NCBI GenBank assembly: GCA_030533445.1
Contig: CM060076.1
Location: 23,918,603-23,982,602 of the forward strand
DNA length: 64,000 nucleotides
Source of the DNA: Cyprinodon diabolis
Lineage: Eukaryota > Chordata > Actinopteri > Cyprinodontiformes > Cyprinodontidae
Reading direction: 5' to 3'
Shown here: positions 1-12,147 of the stretch, piece after piece
How the letters are laid out: each line of letters starts with the position of its first letter
How positions within the stretch are numbered: the stretch's first letter is position 1
Position numbers and translations under genes: made by a program
Notes under the pieces: generated by a model
The model's input: only the letters and a program-made list of their open reading frames with translations
What the model was told of the DNA's origin: nothing
Database searches by the model: none

Positions 1-192
1 TCTTTGCCTCCAAATCCATCCTAGATACCTTTTGGACAGCATACAAAAAAAAAAATCTCTCTGTATTTCTGTCTGAGTGAGATATGATCTCCCTCCGATT
101 CACATCCAACACGCCTCCAAATGCTGCTGACCTTTAAGCCTTCCTCTTTGTTGTTTCCCTTCAGCCCTTTATCTACTTTCAACTCTCTGCAG

Positions 193-290
193 GTTCAGGC
201 CTGGTCATGATGATTTTCGGTGGACAGCTCCTGGCCTACAAACTCTTCAGGAACAACTTTGTCTATCCTGCTGATCTACAGAACTTCTAA
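193..290 (+). CDS. Terminal coding exon of an unidentified membrane protein
   Basis: A pyrimidine-rich tract followed by CTGCAG places a splice acceptor at 191-192. The exon then reads openly to a TAA at 288-290. After a split first codon it encodes about 31 residues: a hydrophobic glycine-containing stretch (SGLVMMIFGGQLLAYKLF), a short basic patch, and the C-terminus NNFVYPADLQNF. This looks like a last transmembrane segment followed by a short tail. The gene begins left of the window. I do not recognise the family, so no function is offered. The frame used here differs from that of the longer open frame that starts at 220, which is a chance overlap. Confidence 0.6.
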
Positions 291-423
291 TAAAAACCAT
301 GGAAAGCTTTTAACTGGCTTATTGGGTTATCCCAGGATGGAAGGGTGCCAGTCAACTCGCTTTGTGGTTCACTGTTTGATTCATGTTTGCAATAGTGTGA
401 GGAAGTAAAGCATGTCTTTTAAG

Positions 424-434
424 AATAAAATAAA
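424..434 (+). promoter_or_regulatory. Polyadenylation signals of the upstream gene
   Basis: Two overlapping AATAAA hexamers lie 134 bases after the stop codon of the terminal exon at 193-290. They are followed by an A-rich run. Position and spacing fit the 3' end of that transcript. Confidence 0.5.
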
Positions 435-440
435 AAAAAT

Positions 441-1300
441 CATACATAAATTATATGTATCTCATATCAAGGTTTAGGGAGTAGTCTGTTCTAAGCTGTA
501 AAAATCGCTTCTCTTTGTCTGTTGAACAACATTTTCACTAATTAGTAGTGTTATTTATTAGGAGTTTATTTTCAAACATATATAAGTACGTTGATTGGTG
601 AGAATTGGGTAGTGTTTTATACATTTAAAGTTCTATTTACTTTTATTTTATATTTCTTATATCATTGCACTTAGGAATGTAACTTCTCAGACTTTTCTTT
701 TGTAATAAAATTTTATATCTTCATAAATAAATAAATACATGTAAAATAAAATGACGGTGAGGCACATGCGCTGCAACCAGTCTTAGTATTACATAGTTAA
801 ATGTCTTTGTCTTTAAAAATGACTGAATCCAGGAGTATTGCAATGGAAAAAATTTGACGTAATTGCTATTATTAAATAAGGCTGTCACAAAAAGAACATA
901 TCAGTCCTCCTCATTGTGCATTTCAACCAATGGCCCGTATTTACAATGAGCTTTTTTCAATTCAAAAGAATCCCAAGAGTTTTACACTACTCTTAGTCAA
1001 TGATCTGTTCACACACTGATGGTGGAAAACTACTCTGTAGCCACAGATGTGGTGGGGCACGCTGACAGAACTGACGGTGCCATACAAACGGCACCAAACT
1101 AGGCCATCCGACCACCAACAGTAAGTAAAGCAGGTGAAGTGTTTTGCCCAAGGTCACAACTCAGAAGCAGAATCAGGCTCAAACCAGCCTGAGGTGCCAT
1201 CACATGGGGTCTTTGTTGGTGTGAAGTTTCTATTGTTTAAACCTTCGAAATTTTTGCACGTTGCTGCACTGCTAATGGCGACAAGCTGCTCTCTCAAGCC
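441..1300. other. Intergenic, AT-rich, no gene seen
   Basis: There is no splice-flanked open frame. Further AATAAA motifs occur near 705-735 and could be alternative poly(A) sites of the upstream gene. The open frame at 1134-1421 shows no recognisable protein and runs into the transposon-like element that starts at 1301. Confidence 0.5.
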
Positions 1301-1986
1301 GGGCATACACTGTGGGATAGTTTTAATTATTGCACGGAGCTACAGCTCACACTGTACGACGAAACCACAGGGTTCACAGCTCACAATGTATGTTCTCACC
1401 CTGTGCCACCCGACGCTCTGATGTGATCTACCTGCTCACAGTGTACGTCTGAAAACCACGTCGGACTGAGCTCCGCAGTGAGCTGACACTACTCGGACTC
1501 GTCTATCTGGAAGCCAAACAAGTAGAAGAGGAATATGAATCTTGCTAAAGTGAAACATGCTGCCGTTTCAATTTGTGCAATTTTGTGACTGAAAGCCCTA
1601 AAAAAAAGGCAACAAAGTGTTTGGACAAAGACATTGCTGAGCAAACAAGGGTACTTTGGTCTGTCAATTTTACAGACAGAACTCCATTTCACTCGCACCC
1701 ACGTCATTCTTTTGTGTTTTATTCTGAGAAGAAGAAGAAGAATCTTTGTTTGCGCATGCTCACTGAGAGATTTTCCCAGAACGGCCGACTGAATTTCAAC
1801 ATGTTTGATTTTTCTTCTGACCTCACGATTCCTGATAGTGAGGTTGTCGAGAGTGGCTGATTGCCCCTCGTTACCCACTGCACACTACACGATGTATGAT
1901 CATGCTGAAAGTCGGCCCGATCAAAAAATTCTCACACAACTGGAAAATTGGCCTGAAAAGGGCAAAACATCGCACAGTGTATGCCC
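1301..1986. mobile_element. Non-autonomous DNA transposon with terminal inverted repeats (putative)
   Basis: The motif GGGCATACACTGTG at 1301-1314 recurs as its exact reverse complement, CACAGTGTATGCCC, at 1973-1986. Similarity continues inward: GGATAGTTTT on the left against the complement of AAAACATCGC on the right. The interior carries degenerate copies of a CACAnTGTACG-like motif, for example near 1350, 1385 and 1437. No transposase frame is present, so this looks like a MITE-type element of about 0.69 kb. I could not find a convincing target-site duplication, so the exact ends and superfamily stay open. The open frames inside it (1489-1878 minus, 1573-1860 plus) look like chance. Confidence 0.6.
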
Positions 1987-2381
1987 TGCTTCAGGGAGAC
2001 TTTCGGGTGTAAGAGGCCGACTAAGATTAGCCTCACTCTATTAGTGTATTTTCTTGTCTTTTCATTATTGCAAAAGTGGCAAAATTAAATAAGCCCCTGT
2101 CTTGTATTATATTAACCTAAAAATTTCAGACGATCTTAAACATGTAAAGTTTTAATCAGTTTCAGGCATTTTATATAAATGAAGCTAAAGCGAAAATTCA
2201 ATCCGGAAGACTTTTTAGCCTCTCCTGGATCACCTGTGCCTCACTCAAGCTGCAGCCAGTCGACAATGGACCACACCAACCCCCTCCAAAGCCAATCATT
2301 TTACAAGATACTTTTCATCAAGATGAAGTCCCAGCTTACCCATTTAGTGTATCAGCTGAACTTTGACCCACCTCTGCCTAA

Positions 2382-2550
2382 AGGTGGGTGATGTGGAGAC
2401 ACCTCTACATAATGTATTTGTTCTGCCCAGCAACACAACCAGGTCAGTCCAATCTGCACAATTTAGTTCACTGTGCAGATTGGACTGACCCGGTTCAGTG
2501 GCTGGGCAGAACAAATGCTCGACGTAAAGGTGACTCCACATTTCCCACCT
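2382..2550. repeat. Foldback element: near-perfect palindrome of about 170 bp
   Basis: The left arm starts AGGTGGGTGATGTGGAG and its partner CTCCACATTTCCCACCT closes the right arm. Inside, TTTGTTCTGCCCAGC pairs with GCTGGGCAGAACAAA, and GTCAGTCCAATCTGCACA pairs with its full complement across a loop of only a few bases around 2460-2470. The structure is a long hairpin, as in foldback or MITE elements. It encodes nothing recognisable, and the open frames on both strands here are mirror images of the two arms. Confidence 0.8.
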
Positions 2551-2599
2551 CTGCTCTAGCCCAATCCCAAACCGGCCCCTAAGCACTAACCCTGAGCAC

Positions 2600-4026
2600 T
2601 AACCCTCTGCTTGCTCATTCCCATGGAGGGTTCGCCACATTAAGTGCCATCCCAAAGCACGTAGTGGGTAGGGCGAGTGGACCGTTCAGCCCTTAAATAC
2701 CGAGTCTGCATCAGTTGCAGGCTGGCTGGAATTTGGCAGCAGGTGTAACAGCAGTCTGGTGGCGGAGGAAACACGTTCCTCCAAATGTAAATCCATTGTT
2801 TTGCTGCATCTTCGTCACACTGATAAGCTCGTATATGAAAAGCACCAATATAATAAAAAAATGAAATAGTTTTATTTTATATATATATATACATATATAT
2901 ATGCCATAGCAACGATTGCTGTCATTTTCCATTGGAGGGTAGTAGCCAACCCATTCTCTTTCATTCTGTTTATTCTGATTGTATGAATATAGAATTATTT
3001 AATCAGATGGAAAAATATGAAATCATGTGTAAATTCTGTTATTTTGAAAACATAATTAGACTATTAATCATATTCATGCAGAACAAACACAATTTCCAAA
3101 TCTAAATAAATATTAAATATGAAAATAAATGAATACATTTATAAATGTATAAAAAAAATAAATGCATATATTTTTGTCATTTAAAAGGGCTACTTGTGTA
3201 TTTATTATTGAATTTTCTCCTTTTTGTTTATTTACAAATTTATTTAACCGATTTAGTTAACCAGTTATGCTGAAGATAATTGAACCACCCACCTCATCAA
3301 CATACAAAGAGGTAGAAATATAGAAAAAAGTGGGAACCAAATAATAGAATTCAAAATAAAAGAATGTAAAGAAATAAAAATATAAATAAATGTATAAAAA
3401 ACAAATAGGATATAAAACAGAAAAATAAATACATAAATAGAGAAATAAAAAAGAAAATTACCCTTTTTCATGACCAAAACATATTTCTTTATTCATATAT
3501 TTTATTACTGGATTTATACATTCGTATGTGTATTACTTTTATCTATTTATTAAGTTATCGTGTATTTATTTATTTACATTTTTATTTCTTTCTGTATTCA
3601 TTTTGAATTTTTTGTCCAAGATTTGTTGCATTCTTTCTTTCTTTTTTTTACATATTCTGATTTTAAAGCCATTGAAATAAGAAATTGAATCATCTGTCTT
3701 GAAATATATGAACTTTTTAGCATCGATATTAATTGATTTATGTATATATTTTTTAAACAAGTAAAAAGTATTGAAAAAGTAAATATCCTGCATCTCATTT
3801 AGGTGGCTGCTCATTAAACAGGAAGAAGAACCAGTATTATTGTTTTTGGTAGGAACCTAGAGATATTAAACAAATTACCTGAACTTGAACGTGTAAAACA
3901 GCTACCAAAAATATAACATTCTTCTTATATCTTGTGTAATATTATTTTACATTCTCCAGTTGACTCCGAAGGTGTTTGTTTTTTTGTAACAGCAGCCAAA
4001 TGTCAAGAAACGGGCTAATAACAGGC
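2600..4026. other. Intergenic, very AT-rich, upstream of fkbp6
   Basis: No supported gene. A TA-rich microsatellite lies around 2876-2903. From 2930 to 3960 the sequence is dominated by AAATAAA and TTTATTT tracts, which produce low-complexity open frames. The last 60 bases before 4027 become less AT-rich and probably hold the fkbp6 leader. Confidence 0.5.
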
Positions 4027-6633
4027 ATGGAGATGCGGCTAACGACGACTAGCACACTGGTAGGTCAACAAGTTGGGCTAATTAGCTTCCCGTGACATCA
4101 AATGTGGCCTTTATGTTAGAGAAATGTCTCCTACCAATACAATGCAACTTATTTATCTTACTTTATGCTAACATTACTTGGTTATGCTCTCTGTGAGCAA
4201 CTCTACTTTGTCCGATTCTTTTTTAGTAACTGCAAATATGGCGCCGGTTGTTGCTAAAGTTAGCATTGATGCTAACATCAAACCTTCAAAGCAATTCTGA
4301 CAAATTAAGCGTCGCTTTAAATGAGGAGCTTAAATATTTTTATTGGATTGCTGGAAAAACTCGTAATATTAATGTTTTATGCACCAAAGAAATTATGTTA
4401 CGATAAAGCTTTGTATTTTTCTACCTTCTTATTTCTTATTGTTCCTAGTATCTGTTGAGGATTTTCCTTTCTATTTTAGCATTTTCTCAAGCTGGGGATG
4501 GAAAAAAAACTACTCAGATAGTAATGAAATAGAGATTAGTAGTATTTGCTAATGGCAGATTGAGTTGATCATTACTTAAGGGTTTTATTACTTTAGGTCA
4601 AGTCCAGAAAGCATCAGTTTTTCATTTATTTAGAATCAAGTAAGTGTAAACTGTTTATTAAAAGTAAATAAGAATAAGATAAATATGAGCTTGAAATGAT
4701 AAAGCAAGCATCAATCCCTTTTTATGTGTAAATATTCCCCATCACTGGTGTAGGACCAGTATGAAACCCTACCCTAGTCTTCTACAAAGTCAACAAGACT
4801 GCAATTTTATTATTTAGAGTGTCTGTTAGCTTTATTTTGAAAGTCCAAATGAATCTGGATTGTGTTTAGCATAGAAATCAAATTTTAGACATCTTATCTG
4901 TCTCTTTCTATTTCGTAGAGTCCTTTTGAGCAGCTTCGTCTGCACATGTATGACATCTTGGGAGATGGAGGGATCCTGAAGGAGGTGGTCCGGTCTGGAG
5001 AGGGTCCACCTGTGCCCCAAAATGCATCAGTTATAAGTATCTACAGGAGGAAAAATTGAAGTCTTATGGGATTTGTTCCTTATTTATTAGCTGGTGTTTA
5101 TCATATTGTATTGCCTTTCAGTGTATTACTCCGGATATTTGGAGTATTCTAGTCACCCTTTTGAAAGCACTGCTCACCTGAAGTATCCGCCGATGTTGAA
5201 GTTGGGAAGGGGTATGAGTTTAGCTTATTAAAGGAATATTTAGTTTTATTTCCTAGCATGCACGTTTTCTTACAAACCTTAGTTTCCAGATGTGACGCTG
5301 GCCGGACTGGAACTGGGGTTGTTGACCATGAAGAAAGGAGAGTTCTCCCGGTTCCTGTTCGACCCTCAGTACGCGTATGGAGAAATGGGCTGTCCTCCTC
5401 TCATCCCAGCTGCCGCTACAGTTCTGTATGAGGTTCAAATTGTGGACTACCTCGATTCGGGTCAAGTGGATGAGTTTATTAGCATGAGTCCGGTGGGATT
5501 TTATTACAACATTCTATGCATGACGCATTTTTTTTCTCATTTAAATTCAAGTTATCTGTACAGTTTTTAAAAGTGAGAGATTGTGTCTACTCTTATTTTT
5601 CAAGATTTAGATTATAAACCTGATTTTGTATTAGTCCTCATAGAAATTCCCCTAAAATAAATGTCAGTATTTGTTTTGGGATTAAAGATGTGCAGAAAAA
5701 TTAATCCCTTTTTATTTTTAACATGTTTAAACTATTATTCTACATCTTTCTGCTTTTGTCCTCAGGAGGAGCAGAACAGTGTCCCCCCGTCCACTCTTTT
5801 TGAAGTCATTAACACACTCCGCAGCTTTGGGAACCGCTGCTTCAACCAAAGCCGATATGGCCACGCCAAGGATCGCTATAAACAGGTGCTGTAAAGACTC
5901 CCTTATTTCAGTCAGTGCCCCATAATTAGGTAAAATGCCTGGCTTATAAGTGCCCTCCCTTTCCAACAGGCAGTAACTCTTCTGAGAAATAAGAACGAGC
6001 AAAGTGAGCTGAAAAAGGAGAAGATGGACGTGGCCCTGCTTCCACTCTATCTGAACCTTTCTTTCACAGAACTTCGTCTGGAGAGTCCCCAAAAAGCCCT
6101 CAAATATGGAAAGAAGGCCTTGGAAATAGACTCTGCCAACACAAAGGCTCTCTTCCGATGCGGACAGGTCAGACTGCAGCTCAGCTTGAAAAGAAACTGC
6201 TCATATTCACTGGAATATGGGAGATAAATCTGGGAAGATTTAGTCTTAACTTTAGAGCATATCCATGTGAGCGTTTAGTTATTAACTGCTTGTTTGGTTT
6301 TGATTGCTGTCTTATAGGCCTACTATGAGCTGGGTGAGTACGAGAGCGCTCAGGATTGCCTCATGGCTGCTCAGTCCAAAAAGCCGTTGGACAGCGACAT
6401 CAACAACCTCCTGAAGAAAGTAGCGCTGTAAGCTGTTATCCTTTTAGAACTCCCATTGCTTTCAGTAATTTTGTCTGGTTAGTTCATCTGATAGCTTAAA
6501 ACTAAAACCTTACTGGACATATTTGTATTTTTTTTATTTTCTTTTATTCAGGGCCTTTAAAGACAGCTTGGATAAAGAAAAAGACATGTGCTTGAAGATG
6601 TTTAGTAGGCTAAGGAGCTCAGTACAGACTTAA
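4027..6633 (+). CDS. fkbp6: FKBP6, inactive FKBP-type prolyl isomerase with TPR repeats
   Basis: Coding exons: 4027-4059, 4919-5036, 5122-5211, 5290-5492, 5766-5885, 5970-6167, 6318-6427, 6552-6633; about 317 residues, close to the 327 of human FKBP6. The FKBP fold covers roughly residues 45-142 (YSGYLE, LGLLTMKKGEFSRFLF, YAYGEMGCPPLIP). Three TPR units follow (FGNRCFNQSRYGHAKDRY; LPLYLNLSFTELRLE; ALFRCGQAYYELGEYE). FKBP6 is known as a catalytically dead FKBP that binds HSP90 through its TPRs and acts in germ cells in the piRNA pathway and in meiosis. All splice phases agree. Exon 1 is the least certain part: MEMRLTTTSTL was chosen because it is the only nearby ATG exon with a good donor (CTG|GTAGGT) and the right phase. 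The remaining exons are near certain. Confidence 0.92.
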
Positions 6634-7018
6634 CCAACCTCTGATTGTGGTGAGGAATCCTGTTTGTCTTTCCGCTTTGAAAGGTGAAAACTGAAATAAT
6701 GTTTACACATGTCCCTTTGAAAAGCATTCGTAACCCCCTGAACATTGTTACAATTTGTCACTCCGACATACAGAGAAGTCGGTTACAAAATGGTACTTTT
6801 CACAATTCGTAGACATGGCTGTTGAGAGAAACTGAGGGGCAGCTTGCTTCAATGCAGACCCATGGCTCAGTTAGGAGAATCTTTTGACACAAAAAACTAT
6901 TTGCCCCATTCCACAGATATAGACTTTATTAAAGAAAAAAAAAAGAGAGAGAGATTAGACCAGGCCTGTGTTCCTAATTTCAACATTGACATTAGCTTAT
7001 AAAAACTGAGAAGCGCTT

Positions 7019-7024
7019 AATAAA
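7019..7024 (+). promoter_or_regulatory. Candidate fkbp6 polyadenylation signal
   Basis: AATAAA lies 386 bases downstream of the fkbp6 stop codon. Bases 6634-7018 hold no other gene and would be 3' UTR. A weaker ATTAAA at about 6929 is an alternative. Confidence 0.4.
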
Positions 7025-7089
7025 AATGGCACAGAAAAGAAAATCATATTCTGCAGATTAAAAGCTGCAGGTAGAAAAATATGAAGCAG

Positions 7090-7547
7090 AAAGCGGCAAT
7101 CGAGTAGCAGAAAGACAGTTCGGAGTTAGAGGAGTTGTTTCAAAGTGACACAGAGGATGAAGATTTCATTGGATTTAGTAATTTGGAGTGACATGAATGG
7201 TTTGATAAACTTGTTAGCCTGTTATTTATGCTATAGTTATCGGCATAACTCTTAATATTTTATGTGAACATACCAGGCACGTCCCAGTTCGTTGTGTATG
7301 TGTCATGTAAGGTTAGCATACCGTACAATTATTCAGCCTGTTGTTGCCTCTATTCTATTTTTATTTTAAATTACCTTTCAAGATGACATGTCTGTTCTTG
7401 GTGTTGGATTTTATCCAATAAATGTCCCCCAAAAATCAATTTATACTCCAGTGCGACTTATATATGTCTTTTCCTTCTTTATTATGCATTTTATGGTTGC
7501 TACAACTTATACTCGCGAGCGACTTATAATCCAGAAAATACGGTACT
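7090..7547 (+). mobile_element. 3' end of a degraded DNA transposon, with transposase C-terminus trace
   Basis: A frame at about 7128-7191 reads LEELFQSDTEDEDFIGFSNL followed by a stop. This is an acidic SDTEDEDF tail of the kind found at the C-terminus of transposase-derived repeat ORFs. The region ends with GCGACTTATAATCCAGAAAA then TACGGTA at 7541-7547, a terminal motif common in vertebrate DNA-transposon repeats; a related GCGACTTATA occurs at 7456. The 5' end was not found, so the element is truncated or too diverged to bound. Family assignment is from pattern memory only. Confidence 0.45.
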
Positions 7548-9939
7548 CAAAGTAAGTGAAGTTATCTGTTTATGCGGCAGATAACTTTACACAACATGAT
7601 CTCTTAAATAAAGATGATAGTGTCAGAGACTTGATATAACTCTTAAAACAATATAGATTACCTTGTTTTTCTGAATCTAGTTCTTTTTTATCTTTCTTAA
7701 AACCAAATAAGTTGCAGTGTGCTTGAAAGGGGTCAGACTTACCATCCTGACATAGATCCGATGTCCCTCCTGCTGTGTATTTACATTTCCCAGCTCCGTC
7801 TGATCTGTTAACAGCATCATTTTACCTATAAAACTCCAGTTTACCCTAAAACTTAAATTATTATAGATATAAACATACAGCCATTTATACATATACCTTT
7901 TTTTCCGTTTGTATCTAAGTGGTCGCCAGCAAACATGGTAGTCTTGTTTTGGTTGTCATTTTTTTATGGTTTTTGCTTAATTTTCTATGTAAAATTGTGG
8001 TTATAGGTAAATGTATTGTTTTTTTCTTCCTAACTTTGTCTAATATATTTATGTACATTTCTAGTTGACCTATTAAATCATAAAATCTATATAAATTATA
8101 TTTGGTTTTCAATGGGATTAAAAGGTAGAGGCATATCAATATATTTACAAACTACTGAATGAGAAAAGTTGGGGTTCTGAACATTTGTTGTTGCTGGAAA
8201 AATGCCTGAAGCGGAATTTGGAAAACTTGTTTACTGAACAATAATAGAATTTGTTTTAGCTTTTGTCACAGTTATCCAGTTTTATTTCTAAACGGCCAGT
8301 CAGAACAGTTCTCAGTTACCGGATGATAGAAGTAGGATTGTTTTTATTAGAGGAAGTTTCATGCTTTTGCACCTTCTTCTCTGATTAAGCTGGAAATATG
8401 TTGTAGAAATCTTTAAACTCCAATGGTTTTAAAGGTGAAGTTTTATTAGAATATACTGTAAATATTTTAGTTATTCTAAAACAGTTGTAACCTTTTCCTT
8501 CTAACTTGGTTTGAAAGCACAGATTCCCAAAATTTTCATGGTTTCCATTTCCATTTTAGACTCATTATTTTGGCTCTTTTGACTAAAAACATGCATCATG
8601 TGAGCATTTAAAGGAAATGACTTTGAAACTTATTTTTTCCTTTTGCAGGTCTCAAGATTTGACATTTTGGTCCTTGCCTACTGCCCCTATCTTCCACCAG
8701 TGAATGTTGTTTCTATTCATTTCCCGCTTGTTATGCTTTGATCTTTCTGATATCTGTTTTTGCTTTAAATTCTTGTTTGTACTTTTGTAAAAAAAAAAAA
8801 AAGTTAATCTCTCTTTATCTGTTCTCAAATCACACCTGAGGGTTCTCATCGTTCTTCCTTTTAAGGGAAATACTCAGATTTCATTTTCAGTTCTTGAAAT
8901 GCTAATTAAGGAATGTAATTCAGGTCTCTAAAAAATAAATTTAAGCAAGACAAGACTTTGTGGTGACCTACTTTATTCCTTGTTATGTGTATCCAAAAAA
9001 ACAACACTCAGGATGTTGAGTCATATTTAGATTAGATCGTTTATCTTTGATTTGCAACAGCAGAACATAATGTCCACATTATTGTGTCTTTTTTAGGGTT
9101 TCTGATAAAAGAGACAGCTTGGTATAAAAATAAAAAGAACTTTTACGGTTTACAGACTGACATTACTGTTTTTAACTGGACCTTCTCTTCTGAAATAGAG
9201 TCCAGTTTCGGTTCAAAAAAGGGTTCTTAATGTTTAAAGAGAGTAATGAGATATCTCAAACTGATTAAAAGAATTTGTGTCCATCAAAAAATTATTTTTA
9301 TAAGTTATTTTAAAGCAGATCTAGGTGTCAGGAAGAAAGCCTTTACGGCTCTGATTAATGCAATGTTTAATAATTTGTTAAATCTGAAGGTAATAAAACC
9401 TAAAAATATTGTTTTCTTTTGTCTGGAATGGAAATGTAATGGAAATTGTATTCTGGAAGAATTAGATTTTTTTTTTTTTTCATTTGATTAATAAAAACTT
9501 TGGGTACCAGTAATGGACATATTTTATATTTACTAATGCATTCACTGTAAGGGAATTGTATGGCTAAAATACCTTTAATAACCCGTTCCTGGAGCCATCC
9601 TCCATTCGTATGGCTGTGGTCCAAACAGAACTTTGTGATTGCCTGGATATCATCAGTAGGAGGAGCACTTGGAGATTATTAGTTTGTTGAAAATGGTCAC
9701 AAAGTGGCTTTGTGTACCAACAAACATAAGATTCATACCAGAGCTGTGCTATACGTAGAGCCTCAGCTAATCTACGTAACATTTAGAGCTGAAGTGTAAA
9801 CATAAATAGTAGGAACTTGGACTTTTGCTGTGAATCATCTCTCATTTAGAATAATCTCTAGTTTTGACAGCAGCCATCTTTCTTCAATCCACTCCTTATT
9901 TATCTCAATTAGAAAAACATTTAACCTGTTTAAAAAGGA
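7548..9939. other. Intergenic between fkbp6 and arhgap18, nothing supported
   Basis: AT-rich DNA with scattered poly(A) and poly(T) runs (for example 8790-8803 and 9467-9480). Open frames on both strands are short, low in complexity and lack splice context. No gene or clear repeat was recognised. Confidence 0.45.
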
Positions 9940-10245
9940 ATGCAGAGAAGCTGGGATGATGGGTCAGATGTATTCAGATGGGAATTGAAGGCTCAACTGG
10001 GAGTTCTGGGACAACAGGGTTTAATGACAAAGGATCAGAGGCTGGGAGGAGCTGGAAAAAAATCAGATTGGAAACATGCATGTTTCCAAGCAATACAAGG
10101 CCTTGTCCATATAAGACTCAAACTCACTGCGGAACCAGACATTTGAATTGAGAAAGCTTCCTGGAGAGGTGGCGAAACGTCTTTAAATCTTGAAAACCAA
10201 GTCCAGTGGATATTTTTTGAATTTTTACGAAACCCATGAGTTGTT
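9940..10245. repeat. Interspersed repeat fragment, family not assigned
   Basis: The segment around 10150-10240 (CTTCCTGGAGAGGTGGCGAA, then ACGTCTTTAAATCTTGAAAA, then CCAAGTCCAGT) resembles a phrase met repeatedly in fish repeat DNA. The open frame at 9940-10146 is part of the same block and has no recognisable protein. Boundaries are approximate. Confidence 0.3.
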
Positions 10246-10819
10246 TTTTAATGAACGTTTTTTGTCTGTGCTACTTTTAACTTCACCTTCATTCATTATT
10301 TCTATGAAACATATTCTTTAATAATAGGGCTTCATTATGTTGTGTTGCTCTGCATAATTTTTTTTTCACAAAGCAGGACTGGACTATTGATCTGAATAAT
10401 TTAGCAATTAAATATTGTTTCAGACACTTAACAACCATTGCTTATCTAAATGTGCTGCTGAATAAACTTGCATTGTTTCTTTTACTCATGCTGTTGCTGT
10501 AAAACTGTATACCTTCCCCTCACACAACTGCCTTTGTTTATACAGCCTATTCATGTAAAGGTTAAAAATAATAATAAAAAAAAAGCTTGAATCAAATAAA
10601 TTTTATGTTCCAATCGGGAGGATTTTAGACACAAAAAATACAGTAAATAATTTATTTTGCCCCATGTTTAAAAACTTATATTTTTGTTTCTTTATGAAAT
10701 CCAAAAAAAGAAATGCACAGTTAAACAGTTTCTTAAGGCATACCTTGAAAAAGCTTTTCTCTCTGATTATCATTTAAGCGTACAATTTCTGGAAAAAGAA
10801 TAATACTTCCATGTAAAGC

Positions 10820-10905
10820 ATCTCCTGCCAACAGTTAAGTACAGTGGAGGATCTGTGATGCTGTGGGCCTGTCTTCTTTAAAAAGAGCCCTTTGTTGGAG
10901 TACAT
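10820..10905 (+). mobile_element. Tc1/mariner transposase fragment
   Basis: Read on the + strand, AAGTACAGTGGAGGATCTGT onward gives KYSGGSVMLWAC, the GGGSVMLWGC core seen just before the catalytic domain's middle in Tc1-like transposases. Only about 30 codons remain and no intact frame surrounds them. Confidence 0.55.
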
Positions 10906-11089
10906 CGCAACAGCAACTCTTAATTTATGCTATAAAACTCAAAATGAAGGGGTTATTGCCTCTATTAGTATAACAGTTCAAAATCGTGCAAAACAAGCAA
11001 ATAAAAATTCTGGAGAAAACCAGTGGTGTGATTTGAAGAGATTGTAAGAAAATATTGCTTATATAGATCTATATATGTAGATATGAACA

Positions 11090-11450
11090 CCAGGGACAGG
11101 TCTCTCTGGAAAAGTCACCAGTCCATCACAGGATAGCACATAGACACACATGTCTGTCCTACAATGTTACATTTTGATCACTGCAGTACTTTATGAATGG
11201 AAATTCTCTTTTTCACTGCTAAGCTGCTGCTGATTCACTGTTTTAAAGCTGTATAAACAGAATTTGGTTTTGTATAAACTCTGTGTATACAATATGACAA
11301 TAGTTTGTCTAAGTCTAACTATGCACAGACGCTTGAGGACAATTAACCTGCAGTGTTTTGGCCTGTGGGAGGTAGTTAGAGTACCCAGGAAGAACTCACA
11401 AATATATAGGGAGAACATAGAAACTGCATGCAGAAACTGCTACAATCTGC
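11090..11450 (-). mobile_element. SINE/LINE-tail retroposon, reverse orientation
   Basis: Read on the minus strand this block contains GTTCTCCCTATATATTTGTG, GGGTACTCTAACTACCTCCC and, further on, GATGGACTGGTGAC with TTTCCAGAG and CCTGTCCCTGGTG. These are degenerate versions of the body of the better-preserved copy at 12148-12430 and of its relatives in other fish. It is older and more diverged than that copy. Confidence 0.6.
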
Positions 11451-11479
11451 ATCTGAATTTTGTAAATCTTCCTCATGGT

Positions 11480-11860
11480 CACGAATGACATGGGAGCTGG
11501 CTCGGAGCTCGTCTGCCTGGCTGTGTGTTTCCTGGACGGGGCCGCCTTTACAGCTGCTTTTTGTATCTCTGCTTCTGTCTCCTTGAACCCCAATCAGCCT
11601 CAGCAGATGGCTGCTCACACTGAGCCTGGTTCTGCTGGAGGTTTCTTCCTGTTAAAAGGGAGTTTTTCCTCTCCACTGTCGCTACAAGCATGCTTAGTGT
11701 GAGGGATTGTATTTGAGTCAACGAGTCAATGCAATCAACTGGTTTTCCTTAGATAAAAAACTTTGAATCAATTTGACTGTATGATCTGGTTGAACTGTAA
11801 AGTACCTTGAGATAACGTGTTGGCGCTATATAAATAAACTAAATTGAATTGAATGCCTGT
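11480..11860 (+). repeat. Interspersed repeat, copy 1 of a three-copy family
   Basis: Signature phrases are GGTTTCTTCCTGTTAAAAGG, CATGCTTAGTGTGAGGGATT, CAACTGGTTTTCCTTAGATA and GGCGCTATATAAATAAA followed by an ATTGAATTGAATG tail. The same phrases occur in reverse orientation at 21430-21665 and 60935-61215. The A/T-rich simple tail suggests the 3' end of a retroposed element. The open frames here carry no gene. Confidence 0.75.
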
Positions 11861-12147
11861 TGACCTTCTGATAATTAAACAAGACTAAATATTATGATTT
11901 TTTTTTTTTAATGTACATGTGTAGCAAAAGAAAAAAAATATTGGGACATTAAGGGTTTTTAAAAGACCAAGCAATTATTCCAATTTTTCTAATTTATAAT
12001 TTTTTTTCTTATTTTCCTTGGTATGTACCTAGGTTAGTTCAGGTATGTTCAAATGTTCCTAGGTACAAACCAAATAATGAGTTACATGTACTTAGCCTTT
12101 GAGGTTCATAAAAAATGTTTTTATTTAAAATCAATGGAATCTAAATG

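Noticed and set aside
1489..1878. 129-codon minus-strand frame and overlapping plus-strand frame
   Set aside because: Both lie inside the TIR element at 1301-1986, mirror each other and have no recognisable domain.
4233..4295. ATG frame starting MAPVVAKVSIDANIK as fkbp6 exon 1
   Set aside because: It ends in a stop with no usable donor, whereas the ATG at 4027 has a good donor and the correct phase.
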